64,000 bases of DNA from Halobacteriovoraceae bacterium (GCA_020635135.1 JACKAJ010000015.1:1240001-1304000), one strand, 5' to 3'. Counted from the first letter of the stretch, positions 35,766 to 44,361 are shown. Notes: a model not told the origin generated them from the letters alone. Program-made: numbers and translations.

Positions 35766-36929
35766 ATGATTCAGAGAGAACTAAACCCCACAAAATCAAA
35801 TAGTTACTTCCTTTTTGGTGCAAGAGGTACAGGAAAAACGACTTTTTTAAAATCACATTTTCCTGGCAATGAAGCCCTTTACCTCGATCTTCTAGACATA
35901 GGATTATTTGATGAACTTACCCTAAATCCAAGCCGCTTTGGTGCCATTATTAATACAAAAGAAAACTTAAATAAAATTGTTATCGTTGATGAAATTCAAA
36001 AAATGCCCAAGCTTCTTGATACTATTCATAAAGAAATACAAGCAAACAAAAGAATATTCATACTCACCGGATCAAGCAGCAGAAGACTCAAACAACAAAG
36101 CTCTAATCTTCTCGCTGGCCGAGCATGGATATACCAACTATATCCGTTCACTTATTTTGAAATCGAGAAAAACTTCGACTTAAAGAAAGTACTTGAAAGA
36201 GGGACACTTCCCGAATCTATATTAGCAGAGACAAACGAAGATTCTCGAGAGTTTTTAAATGCCTATACTGGAACATACTTACAAAAAGAAATACAGCAAG
36301 AGCAATGGGTCAGAAAGTTAACTCCCTTCAGAAAATTTTTAGCAATAGCTGCGCAAATGAATGGAAAAATTATCAACAAATCAAAAATTGCCAAGGACGT
36401 AGGCGTAGATGATGTTACAATTGCCAACTATTTTGAGATTTTAGAGGACACCCTTATCGGGTTTATATTACCTTCTTATCACAAGTCTATAAGAAAGGCT
36501 CAGAAACAGGCTCCCAAATTTTATTTCATAGACACTGGCTTAAAGAGGGCCCTAGACAAAACACTCTCGGTTGAATTATTGCCACAAACATCTGCTTGGG
36601 GCGATGCTTTTGAACACTGGTTTATACTTGAGATCATCAAGAACTCCTCTTATCAAAGACTCGATTGGAGCTTCTATTTTTTGAGAACAAAGGATGACTT
36701 AGAAATTGATCTAATCATCGAGCGACCAGGCGATCATCCAATCTTAATTGAGATAAAATCGAAAGATATTGTCAGAGAAGAAGATGCAAAAACCCTCAAA
36801 TTACTTGGGGATGATATTGAACCTAATTGCACAAAATGGCTTGTATCAAATGATTCACTTGAAAGAGATTTTGATGGGATAAATGCAATTTCCTGGAAAA
36901 AAGCACTGACAATACTATTCAAACAATAA
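35766..36929 (+). CDS. AAA+ ATPase with DUF4143 domain
   Basis: A 387-residue protein with Walker A FGARGTGKTT, Walker B IVIVDEIQKM, the sensor-like LTGSSSRRL, and a C-terminal domain with a PD-(D/E)XK-like segment (EIDLIIERPGD...LIEIKS) typical of DUF4143. The family is widespread in accessory DNA; its role is not established, though the nuclease-like end hints at defence or selfish function. It is flanked by 34-bp direct repeats. Confidence 0.9.
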   Translation: MIQRELNPTKSNSYFLFGARGTGKTTFLKSHFPGNEALYLDLLDIGLFDELTLNPSRFGAIINTKENLNKIVIVDEIQKMPKLLDTIHKEIQANKRIFILTGSSSRRLKQQSSNLLAGRAWIYQLYPFTYFEIEKNFDLKKVLERGTLPESILAETNEDSREFLNAYTGTYLQKEIQQEQWVRKLTPFRKFLAIAAQMNGKIINKSKIAKDVGVDDVTIANYFEILEDTLIGFILPSYHKSIRKAQKQAPKFYFIDTGLKRALDKTLSVELLPQTSAWGDAFEHWFILEIIKNSSYQRLDWSFYFLRTKDDLEIDLIIERPGDHPILIEIKSKDIVREEDAKTLKLLGDDIEPNCTKWLVSNDSLERDFDGINAISWKKALTILFKQ

Positions 36930-37180
36930 AAAAAGGGTTCTATAAGACAAAAAAACAATTATCAAACTCTGAGCTTTATGACTTACTTGCAAAAGATAAA
37001 TATGCAATTGAATTTGCTGCCGCATATTTAAATATGGTCACTAAAATAAAGAAAAACCCTAGTTTAGAATTTCTGGCGTCCTGCTATTCCTCAGGTTACC
37101 GCATAAATTCTCACACCAGTAGGGGCAAAAATATTGCAAAATCTTTATATAAACTAGCTAGCGAGATCTTAAGCTTATGA
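36875..37180 (+). pseudogene. ORF remnant without a standard start codon
   Basis: A frame open from 36875 to a TGA at 37178-37180 encodes a plausible helical sequence (NSELYDLLAKDKYAIEFAA, then SYSSGYRINSH-like CYSSGYRINS), but contains no ATG/GTG/TTG before 37034. Only 48 codons remain after that ATG. It ends with an ATGA-type overlap with the next gene, as in an operon. It may be a 5'-truncated gene or start at a rare codon near 36917. Confidence 0.4.
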
Positions 37181-37603
37181 TAACTTCAAATTTTCTAAAA
37201 TATATTTTTATAAAACCATTTTCATCTTTTTTAAAGTTCTTGAAATGGTTTTTTATATTTTATTTTTTTTCTATGGCGCTCATATCTTTTTTATGATCGG
37301 TATTACAACCATGAATACAGAGTAAATGAATCTATTGGCAAGTACTTTAATTTAGTTTTTGATGGAACAGTATATTCAGAAAATTTTTCCTATCGAAAGT
37401 TTAAGACTATTAAATTGAACATGACCACGCTAGAAATCTATAAAATCATGGGAAAACCTCTTGATCAAGACTGTGACCATATAGACTGTACTTGGTTTTA
37501 TACCCAACGACATGACATTAGTTTCGGTCCCTATGATATGAAGATTATCAGTTTTAAAAATGGGAAAGTTATTGAGATTGTTGATGAGTACCATCTTGAC
37601 TAG
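37177..37603 (+). pseudogene. Frameshifted small membrane protein with SmpA/BamE-like domain
   Basis: An ATG at 37177 opens 32 codons of a membrane-anchor sequence (FLKWFFIFYFF) and then runs off frame at a run of eight Ts (37263-37270). Removing one T joins it to the downstream frame ending at 37603 and gives a 141-residue protein: anchor, then a soluble part with TLEIYKIMGKPLDQDCDH and a C-terminal strand pattern like SmpA/OmlA lipoproteins. It is either a pseudogene, a phase-variable gene or a sequencing error. It ends at the right flank repeat. Confidence 0.6.
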
Positions 37604-37606
37604 CGC

Positions 37607-37640
37607 TACACAGCCCACTGCAACAGGTACCTGGCACCTG
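37607..37640. repeat. REP-like direct repeat, right flank copy
   Basis: A 34-bp copy of 35677-35710 with one mismatch (G at 37613 for C at 35683), containing the GGTACCTGGCACC arm but lacking the left arm of the stem. The two copies enclose about 1.9 kb. Confidence 0.8.
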
Positions 37641-38099
37641 TTATTGTTCGAGGCTTATCCAATCGCGAATTTCACTAAGTTCAACTGAGCCAGACTCAAA
37701 AATCTCTCCACCCATATGACCATTTCCCTGAATCACATCAAAAAGCTTACTGGCATCGCTATGGCCAGGATTAATAAGCTTCTTGGCCATTGTGTAGTCA
37801 CTTTCAAAATCGTTGGAAAGACTAAATATACCATCAGAGTTTTCGTGACAGACAAGACAATTTTGATTGAGGACGGGATAAACCGTTGATTCAAAATAAT
37901 CTTTAGCAGTTATTTGGTTAGTTTCTCCCTCGTCTCCCGTTTCATCTCCACCTTTAGTTTGCTCAGGAACTTTCTCTTTACTTTGTTCTGGTTTGAGAGG
38001 TGCAGGATCGAGTTTTTTTATCTCACAGTCATCACAAATTTCACCACGATGACATCCCCAAATTAATAAGACTGCTAGAAGATAGCTAAACTTTTTCAT
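37641..38099 (-). CDS. Cytochrome-c-type lipoprotein
   Basis: A 152-residue protein with lipobox WGC (Cys16) and a heme motif CLVCH at residues 81-85. A His/Met-bearing stretch GNGHMGGEIF later could supply the sixth ligand. An acidic Pro/Glu/Gly-rich linker separates lipid anchor and heme domain, as in tethered electron shuttles. The domain resembles the short cytochrome module of planctomycete-type proteins. It is the last gene of the redox operon, and its end touches the right REP-like repeat. Confidence 0.85.
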   Translation of the reverse strand: MKKFSYLLAVLLIWGCHRGEICDDCEIKKLDPAPLKPEQSKEKVPEQTKGGDETGDEGETNQITAKDYFESTVYPVLNQNCLVCHENSDGIFSLSNDFESDYTMAKKLINPGHSDASKLFDVIQGNGHMGGEIFESGSVELSEIRDWISLEQ

Positions 38100-38108
38100 A
38101 ATCTCTCC

Positions 38109-38636
38109 CTAAAGAAAAACTTTAAAAGCATATTGGCTTTTCGAAACAGCCTCGACAACCGCGTTTGTTGAATATGTTGCTCCTGTAATAGCATCCACGT
38201 TTTTTCCAACTTGAAGAGGTTGTTTGGCATCTTTATTTTTAAATTGGCTTAAAAAAGAATCTTCCGCAACTTTCTTCCCGTGATCTTCAGAAAATTGAAG
38301 AACCTTAACTGTTGAAATTTTGGAATCATTTCCAAAGCAAATTCCTACCGACATCGGTCCTTCTTTACCCATCTGAGAAACAATCGTACAAGCCTTTTGC
38401 ATTTCATCAGCCTCATTTTTGCCGTAATAGAACGTAAAGCTCGTTTCTTGAGCGTCCGGAACGGCTTTTTTGAGTTCACTTTTTTGAGAATCACTCAGAG
38501 AAAAAGTTTCCTTGGTTTTTTTCGGATAATTGGCGAGCTCAGATTTGAGGAAGTCACCATTTTTCACGAGGACCTCTGAAAAAAGCTGTCCACTTACAAG
38601 ACAAATTCCAATTGAAAATAAAATTTTATTACGCAT
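38109..38636 (-). CDS. Exported FMN-binding domain protein
   Basis: About 175 residues from the ATG at 38636, where a signal peptide begins (ILFSIGICLVSGQLFS). The C-terminal motif DAITGATYST (148-157) is the flavinylation site of the RnfG/NqrC-type FMN_bind domain, where ApbE attaches FMN to a Thr. A longer in-frame start exists but its residues overlap the upstream gene and look unrelated. Likely a periplasmic electron carrier; no apbE is in the window. Confidence 0.88.
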   Translation of the reverse strand: MRNKILFSIGICLVSGQLFSEVLVKNGDFLKSELANYPKKTKETFSLSDSQKSELKKAVPDAQETSFTFYYGKNEADEMQKACTIVSQMGKEGPMSVGICFGNDSKISTVKVLQFSEDHGKKVAEDSFLSQFKNKDAKQPLQVGKNVDAITGATYSTNAVVEAVSKSQYAFKVFL

Positions 38637-39201
38637 TTTTCTCCCCTTTTTGAAGAACTTCCCAAAGTATACTAAAAAAAAGCAAACTGAAACTAAATCC
38701 CATGAGAGCTCCGGCTGCAATTGTCAGGTAAGCAAACTGTGGACCTAAAAAACGAATGGCCATAAAGCTTGCATTATCAAAAATAATAGCCACAAACGGC
38801 GCTCCCGCTGCAAGGATTTTCAAATTTTCATTGATTCCTGTGAATAATCCAAACAACACAAGTCCAAAAAAGAAACTCGCCATTCCAAGTAAATGAAAAT
38901 GCCCTTCGGCAATTATTTTTTTAAAACTAGGACGGACAAGCTCTTCTGCTTTTGTTTCTTGAACTTCATCAAAACTAAACTCTTCTTCTCCTGAGTCCCC
39001 TGTCGTTTCTTTGGGTGCTTCAATTTTTGTATCGGAACCATAATAGTTAATTGCAATTTGCTTCGGAAAAAAACCGACACTTTGACCAACGTTAATCAAA
39101 GCGTAGAGATATCCAAGAGAAATACAGGCTAAATAACCTAAGACAAAAACTTTTCCGGCTTTATTTAAATTTCTCAAACGTAAACTTAATATATCTTTCA
39201 T
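38629..39201 (-). CDS. Integral membrane protein of the redox operon
   Basis: A 190-residue protein with one helix near residues 17-38, an acidic loop (residues 55-95) and three helices after residue 100. His101 and His103 open the second helix (GHFHLLGM), a place where heme ligands or quinone contacts would be expected. It overlaps the FMN-binding gene by 8 bases. The loop motif FSFDE (75-79) also occurs in the barrel protein upstream. No named family recognised; a membrane electron-transfer role is inferred from context. Confidence 0.7.
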   Translation of the reverse strand: MKDILSLRLRNLNKAGKVFVLGYLACISLGYLYALINVGQSVGFFPKQIAINYYGSDTKIEAPKETTGDSGEEEFSFDEVQETKAEELVRPSFKKIIAEGHFHLLGMASFFFGLVLFGLFTGINENLKILAAGAPFVAIIFDNASFMAIRFLGPQFAYLTIAAGALMGFSFSLLFFSILWEVLQKGEKNA

Positions 39202-39207
39202 AAAAAC

Positions 39208-40269
39208 CTAAAAGTTTAGTGAGATCATTAATCTCAACAAATCATTATCCACTTCGTTAACCGCTTCAGTGTTCCATTGATACTCCAAAAGAACTTGAAG
39301 AACATCCACAGGAAACTTAATTCCAAAGGCATAGTTTTCACTATCGTTCACAGTCTCTTGTTTGGAGTTATGAATATATTTTCCATAGCGCAAACGAAGT
39401 TCACTTTGAAAATAACTGCGAGTTGCTAATTCAATATAGTCACCTCGTTTATAGAAATCACCGAGAAGACCATTTTCAATATTGGCATAAGCAGTCCCGA
39501 CACTCATTCTTAAGGAATTCAAAAAACTCCAAGGCATAAAACCATAATCTCCAAGCAGGTCCACCCCTCCAATTAAAAGTTCATCAGAATTCTCATTCCA
39601 GCGGGAGCGATATCCCGAAGCCACAAACTCTAACTTGGAAACTACGGGCAAACGAACTCTCGTTCCTACAGCTTGGTGTTCTTTGTTTGAAGAATTTCTC
39701 AAATCCACATCTGTGGTGGTTGGATCACTACTGGAAAAACCATTCACTGTGTACAAGTCCCACGTCACCTTCCCAAGATGACTTTCGAGATTAAACCCGT
39801 TCTCCGCCCAAATATTGGGAAACATCACTCCTTGTGCCCCGAGGCCTTGGAGACCTCCATAATATTTATGAAAGTGATAAGGGTTACCAAAGGGAACCAT
39901 TATTTTACCCATGTGTACTGTAAAGTGAGGATTGGCTTGATATGAAAACGAATAAAACGAGTTACTCACAAACTCGCCCATGAAGCTCACTTTTTCGGAC
40001 GCCTTAACTTTCAAGAAAAGTAAGAAGTGATTAACCTTGTACTCATCTCTCTGAAGAACCCGGGTGTCATCTTTAAAAGGAGCGGTACTTTCATACGTCC
40101 AGTCCACTCTCCCCATGAGGTGAAACTTTGAAAAAATGTCAGCCTTGGGAGCCGGTAGTTTTTCTTCGATTTTATTTTCTTCATCGAAAGAAAAACTACT
40201 CTCTTCAGATTTCGCTTTGATACTGACAAATAAAAAACTTAATACAAATGCAAGTGTTAAAAATTTCAT
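39208..40269 (-). CDS. Outer-membrane porin-like barrel of the redox operon
   Basis: A 353-residue protein with a signal peptide (LTLAFVLSFLFVSIKA) and long runs of amphipathic strands ending LRLMISLNF with a terminal Phe. The mature N-terminus holds an acidic stretch with FSFDE (26-30). The general layout is that of phosphate-selective-type or related porins (HMGKIMVPFGNP is porin-like). It may let electrons, anions or a partner protein reach the surface; that is inference. Confidence 0.78.
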   Translation of the reverse strand: MKFLTLAFVLSFLFVSIKAKSEESSFSFDEENKIEEKLPAPKADIFSKFHLMGRVDWTYESTAPFKDDTRVLQRDEYKVNHFLLFLKVKASEKVSFMGEFVSNSFYSFSYQANPHFTVHMGKIMVPFGNPYHFHKYYGGLQGLGAQGVMFPNIWAENGFNLESHLGKVTWDLYTVNGFSSSDPTTTDVDLRNSSNKEHQAVGTRVRLPVVSKLEFVASGYRSRWNENSDELLIGGVDLLGDYGFMPWSFLNSLRMSVGTAYANIENGLLGDFYKRGDYIELATRSYFQSELRLRYGKYIHNSKQETVNDSENYAFGIKFPVDVLQVLLEYQWNTEAVNEVDNDLLRLMISLNF

Positions 40270-40279
40270 ATTTATTTAA

Positions 40280-40747
40280 TTAAAATTTAAAGTTTCCAAC
40301 TTTCTTCCAAGTTGAAGGAATCTTTTTAGGGTTAAATCCTGACTTTAACTCGTACACAATATCGTCCATTGTCTCTCTCACTTTATAGAGGTTTCCTGCG
40401 GAACTTCCACTACTCTCTTTTTCACCAAGGTAAACGAAATACCACTTATGCGTAGGACCTTTAAGTTTATAAACGAGAGCTGACTGAGTTTCAGAGTCAT
40501 AACTCCAAGCTTCAGTAGAATCAAAACTTTTTGACCCCATCACCTCTTGATCCATTTCCATTTCAATTTTAGTGACCTTTCCATCCGTATAATAAGCTCT
40601 AAGAACTCCTGTTAAATCTCCATGGGGTTTTCCATTTTGGATATTAACTTCGGCTTGTTCAGGGGAACCTTCTTGAGCAAAACTCATGTTGAATGTTAGA
40701 ATTGAAAACCCAAGCACCAACAATTTAATCAATTGATTTTTTTTCAT
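40280..40747 (-). CDS. Periplasmic protein, first gene of the redox operon
   Basis: A 155-residue protein from the ATG at 40747, preceded by GAGGAGA. It has a signal peptide (LLVLGFSILTFNMSFAQ) and a small beta-rich domain (HGDLTGVLRAYYTDGKVTKIEMEMD). No family recognised. The gaps from here to 37641 are all ≤11 bp or overlaps, so the five genes form one operon. Confidence 0.72.
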   Translation of the reverse strand: MKKNQLIKLLVLGFSILTFNMSFAQEGSPEQAEVNIQNGKPHGDLTGVLRAYYTDGKVTKIEMEMDQEVMGSKSFDSTEAWSYDSETQSALVYKLKGPTHKWYFVYLGEKESSGSSAGNLYKVRETMDDIVYELKSGFNPKKIPSTWKKVGNFKF

Positions 40748-40773
40748 GACATTTCTCCTCGTTTTACCCATTA

Positions 40774-40850
40774 TTTAGCGCTAAAAGAAACCAATGGGAA
40801 ATGGTATTATTGATAAGAATCAAAATGGTTTTACTGTTTTAGCGCTTAAA
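40774..40850. promoter_or_regulatory. Paired TTTAGCGCTWAA operator-like sites
   Basis: TTTAGCGCTAAA, a perfect 12-bp palindrome, is at 40774-40785; a near copy, TTTAGCGCTTAAA, lies at 40838-40850. They bracket the FNR box in the 160-bp region between the redox operon and the divergent transporter gene. They could be sites for a second regulator, which cannot be named. Confidence 0.6.
40810..40823. promoter_or_regulatory. FNR-type binding site
   Basis: TTGATAAGAATCAA matches the FNR consensus TTGAT-N4-ATCAA at all ten fixed positions. It lies 63 bp upstream of the redox operon's first ATG. On the plus strand a TAAAAT (40847-40852) sits at the spacing expected for FNR-activated promoters (site centred near -42), so it may drive the transporter gene too. 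Confidence 0.78.
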
Positions 40851-40910
40851 ATTCCATGAGTCATGTCATGGTTTGCTGCTAACCAGTTAGCCTTCTGCTT
40901 GGTGTTAAAA

Positions 40911-42500
40911 ATGAACTTACAAATACAGCTTAATGATTTTTATATTGCACTTACGGCCTTAACGGCCATCATTCTTTTCTTATTTGGTCTCGATAACTTT
41001 TCTAAAGAAATCCAAAGAATATCAGGAGAAAGGTTTCGAAAATTTCTCACAAAATCCACAAAAATCCCGATTGTTGGGGTTATAATCGGAGCCATTGTCA
41101 CTTCTATCATTCAATCGAGTTCAGCTACATCAGTCATAACCATAGGTTTAGTTAATGCTGGAGTCATTACTTTCAGAAACAGCTTGGGGATTATCTTCGG
41201 CGCTAATATTGGAACCACCATCACTGGCCAGCTTGTGGCTTTGAAGCTCACGGCCTTTGCGCCTGCGTTCATTATTCTAGGTTTTTTTCTCTCTCTATTT
41301 CGCAGCCGATATAGCTTTATTGGAAAATCAATTTTTTATTTTGGATTTGTTTTTTTCAGTTTGAATTTAATTTCTTCTACACTTACACCTCTTCAGTCCG
41401 ACGAAAGAGTTCTCTCAATTCTTACTAACCACCAAAATATTTTTCTTACAATTCTTGCAGGAGCCCTCTTCACAGCTGTCGTTCAATCAAGCTCTGTGAC
41501 AACTGGTCTGGCAGTAATTTTAACCCAAAATGGTATTATGTCGCTTGAAAATGCTATTCCCATTATTATGGGTGCCAATATTGGTACGACAGTTACGGCA
41601 CTCTTTGCTATGATCAATATGGATATCTCTGCTAAAAAAACGGCTTTTTCACACTTTCTTTTTAATATCGTAGGAACGGTTTTGTTTCTTCCCATAGTCC
41701 CTTTTGTCCCGCAATGGTTTAGTCAATTCAGTCCAGCAATTGCACTTGCGAATTTTCATCTTACATTTAACATTCTTGCCAGTGCCCTTTTTACTCTTCT
41801 TCTCAATCCCTTTGCTCAAATCGTTGAGAAGTTAGTTAGTGGAGAACATCACCTCGATTTTCCTACAATTGTTTTTCCCAAGTTTAAAGAAGACTCAGAG
41901 TATTCAAATATTGACGAATTTCTCGGGAAAAGTTTAGTAACAATTTTTGATTTTTTAAAGAAGAGCTATAGCCTAACAACTTTAAGCATAGAAACTAATT
42001 ACAAAAATATTTACGATGCTGTTTTGAAGCGCAATTCTTATATGAATTTTTTAAAAAACGAGTTCATGACTTTTTTCTCCCAAGCTCTCAACTCTTGCAA
42101 AGGGCTTTCTGATTCTCAGCAAATCATAACCGCCATGAATCGTTACGAGTATCTCTACCAGATACAAGACTCTATTGAAGATCTCACGCAAGTTAAAGAA
42201 CAGGTTAATGAAATGTATATAGAAATTGAAAGCGATGTTCTTCTTCAAGTGAGAGAAATTTCTGGGCGAACGCTCACTGCTTTCGACTCTCTAGCAGATA
42301 AATTAAAAAATCCTAAAACTACAAATAACAATGTAAAAAAAGAACTTAAAGATCTTCAAGACTCTATTAATGAGGCAAATAAGGATTTGCTGAAAATGAT
42401 TCTTGATTCAGAGCAAAAGCACAGCGGTGTCTTAAAGCATTTCCTCACTCATTCGCAGCGTATTAAAGATAAACTCTCTATGTTGTTCGAACTAATCTAA
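40911..42500 (+). CDS. Na+/phosphate cotransporter family protein with PhoU-like tail
   Basis: A 529-residue protein. The membrane part holds two inverted repeats, each with QSSS followed by GANIGTT, the signature of the NptA/PF02690 family. Residues after ~320 form a charged helical region resembling PhoU. It could import phosphate or a related anion with sodium. An ATG at 40863 would add 16 residues; I prefer 40911 because a start there leaves a normal leader after the predicted promoter, but neither has a clear Shine-Dalgarno. Confidence 0.88.
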   Translation: MNLQIQLNDFYIALTALTAIILFLFGLDNFSKEIQRISGERFRKFLTKSTKIPIVGVIIGAIVTSIIQSSSATSVITIGLVNAGVITFRNSLGIIFGANIGTTITGQLVALKLTAFAPAFIILGFFLSLFRSRYSFIGKSIFYFGFVFFSLNLISSTLTPLQSDERVLSILTNHQNIFLTILAGALFTAVVQSSSVTTGLAVILTQNGIMSLENAIPIIMGANIGTTVTALFAMINMDISAKKTAFSHFLFNIVGTVLFLPIVPFVPQWFSQFSPAIALANFHLTFNILASALFTLLLNPFAQIVEKLVSGEHHLDFPTIVFPKFKEDSEYSNIDEFLGKSLVTIFDFLKKSYSLTTLSIETNYKNIYDAVLKRNSYMNFLKNEFMTFFSQALNSCKGLSDSQQIITAMNRYEYLYQIQDSIEDLTQVKEQVNEMYIEIESDVLLQVREISGRTLTAFDSLADKLKNPKTTNNNVKKELKDLQDSINEANKDLLKMILDSEQKHSGVLKHFLTHSQRIKDKLSMLFELI

Positions 42501-42583
42501 CAACTCCTTACATTTTCAATAAATAAATTTAATTTTTATTGCGCCTTCTGTATAAAACTCTCTAGTTTTCAAAGGGGCTTATT

Positions 42584-42985
42584 TTGAAATTATTTATCAC
42601 ATTACTTTTTTCTTTTGCATCATCACTTATTTTTGCAAATTCACTCTTTCTTACCTGCGACTACGGCGATAACCGGAGTATTCACTTTGTAAGAAACGCC
42701 GATGGCTATCAAGTTTGGGTCAAAAACCATGAGACTGAACTTCTCGATCATGTTAGTCACGTCATTGCAGAAAAAGCTTTTGATTTTTATCCCGAATTTC
42801 TCACCCAAGATATTACGATCAGTGTAGACATTGCTCCTGATCAGTACATTTACTTAATTGCCAAGGGACTCAATAGCTCGACCACTCTTTTTCGCGGCGA
42901 ACTTGAAATTCTCTTGAGCGATGACGATGAATTTAGAAATATCGACACTAAAGGAATTATTGATACGAATTGTTACCTCGAGTAA
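42584..42985 (+). CDS. Small secreted protein, unknown function
   Basis: A 133-residue protein started at TTG (42584) behind AAAGGGG. After the signal peptide (LFITLLFSFASSLIFA) the ~115-residue mature chain is acidic and beta-rich, with one Cys near its N-terminus (LTCDYGD) and one four residues from its end (TNCYLE), placed to form a terminal disulphide. No family recognised. It is followed closely by another secreted-protein gene. Confidence 0.7.
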   Translation: MKLFITLLFSFASSLIFANSLFLTCDYGDNRSIHFVRNADGYQVWVKNHETELLDHVSHVIAEKAFDFYPEFLTQDITISVDIAPDQYIYLIAKGLNSSTTLFRGELEILLSDDDEFRNIDTKGIIDTNCYLE

Positions 42986-42988
42986 GGC

Positions 42989-43432
42989 TTGAAGACTTTC
43001 ACAATTATATTTTTCCTTTTTTTAAACACAACGTATGCCTCAAATACTGATGAAAAAATTATATCTTTGGTTCAAGATCTCTACGCTTGTGGTGCGATTG
43101 ATAATTTACTTGAAAACAATTTCAATAATGACTGCGAAACCATTACAGAGTATCTAGTTTGTGTTGATAAAGGGATGCCCTCATCCGGATTTACATGGTT
43201 CGAAAAAAATGGTTTTCACATTGGGCGTGAAGCTTTTACAAGCATCGAGGAGATGATTAAAACCTTTCTCCACGAACTCTTTCGTTTAAACCACGGTGAA
43301 TCCGGATACTTAGATGTCGATACGGCTGCAACACGAACACTATCTGCCTTTGAATTTGCCGAAGAGGAAGTTGACACCGTCCTTTCCGCTGACTATTGTG
43401 GCACCGACGAATTCAGCATGCTTTTTAAATGA
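42989..43432 (+). CDS. Small secreted protein, unknown function
   Basis: A 147-residue protein starting at TTG (42989) three bases after the previous stop, probably by coupled translation. It has a short signal peptide (IIFFLFLNTTYA), several Cys, and FLHELFRLNH around residue 91, which resembles a degenerate zinc-protease helix (HE with a distant His) but lacks HExxH. Not recognised as a family. Confidence 0.6.
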   Translation: MKTFTIIFFLFLNTTYASNTDEKIISLVQDLYACGAIDNLLENNFNNDCETITEYLVCVDKGMPSSGFTWFEKNGFHIGREAFTSIEEMIKTFLHELFRLNHGESGYLDVDTAATRTLSAFEFAEEEVDTVLSADYCGTDEFSMLFK

Positions 43433-43442
43433 TGAGGTTATT

Positions 43443-44361
43443 ATGAAATTTCTACTATTCCTAGCGCTTACACTATCCTTTAATCTTTTTGCCGTTGGCT
43501 CCAAGAGAAACTCTGCTGAGCCTTTGAGTGACAATCCTTATTATGGCGGTTTGATTCCTCTTAAAGGATCGACCGTTACAGATCTCAAAGCAACTCTCTA
43601 CAACATTCTAAAGGCAGGCCACCTACAAGAAACTGGTAAAGATGACTTGATCGTCGCTAAATGTAGTGGTGAACCAAACTGTGTCAAACACACAAAGCTT
43701 GGCTACAAAAATGCCCGCATAAAACTTTTTGGCGATATTCACCTAGAAACTAACAAAGATGGAAAATATTTCATCAAAGACATCTACTGCTTAAAAGAAT
43801 ATACCGAAGCAGACTTCCCTGCGAACCAAACCATTGGGAAAGATAAAATTCCTCTTCACACTATTATGAATACAGAACACGTTTGGCCGAAATACCGTTT
43901 TGTTAGAAATGAGTATGGCGTACCCAAAAGTGAGCGCTCAAGCGATCCGCTCTATGGATTCAAAGAAAGTGATCTTCACATTCTCTACCCCAGTGAGAAC
44001 AACCTCAATGCCACAAGAGGACATAATGAATTCGGAGAAGTATCACAAGTTGATCAAGACTTTTCTTGCAGTGATGCTAAGAGTGGAACCATCACACTCT
44101 CTGATGGTTCACAATCTGAACGCCCTTATTTCGAACCACCGAATGAAAGCAAAGGTTATAGCACGAGCCATTTTCTATTTTTCAACCCGCTACGATGTTC
44201 CTATCCACCCCGAAGAAGAAGCCTATTTGCGCAAATGGCATACGCAAGACCCGGTGGACGCCATGGAAATTCACCGCAACGAAAAAATATATGAGTACCA
44301 ACACGTCAGAAACCCTTATATCGACTATCCTTACTTAGTCGATATGATTTCTGATTTTTAA
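43443..44361 (+). pseudogene. Secreted EndA/NucM-type endonuclease, frameshifted
   Basis: The ATG at 43443 (GATGAGG upstream) begins a signal peptide and an endonuclease I domain with the catalytic EHVWP segment (His146) and DLHILYPSENNLN. The frame changes at about 44157: upstream reads FEPPNESKG, while the family C-terminus continues one base later as IARAIFYFSTRYDVPI, with KWHTQDPVDAMEIHRNEKIYE and NPYIDYP ending at 44361. The zero-frame tail (PPRRRSLFAQ, stop 44294) is unrelated. A single inserted base, two missing bases or a sequencing error would explain it. Intact, it would degrade DNA and RNA outside the cell or in prey. Confidence 0.85.
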
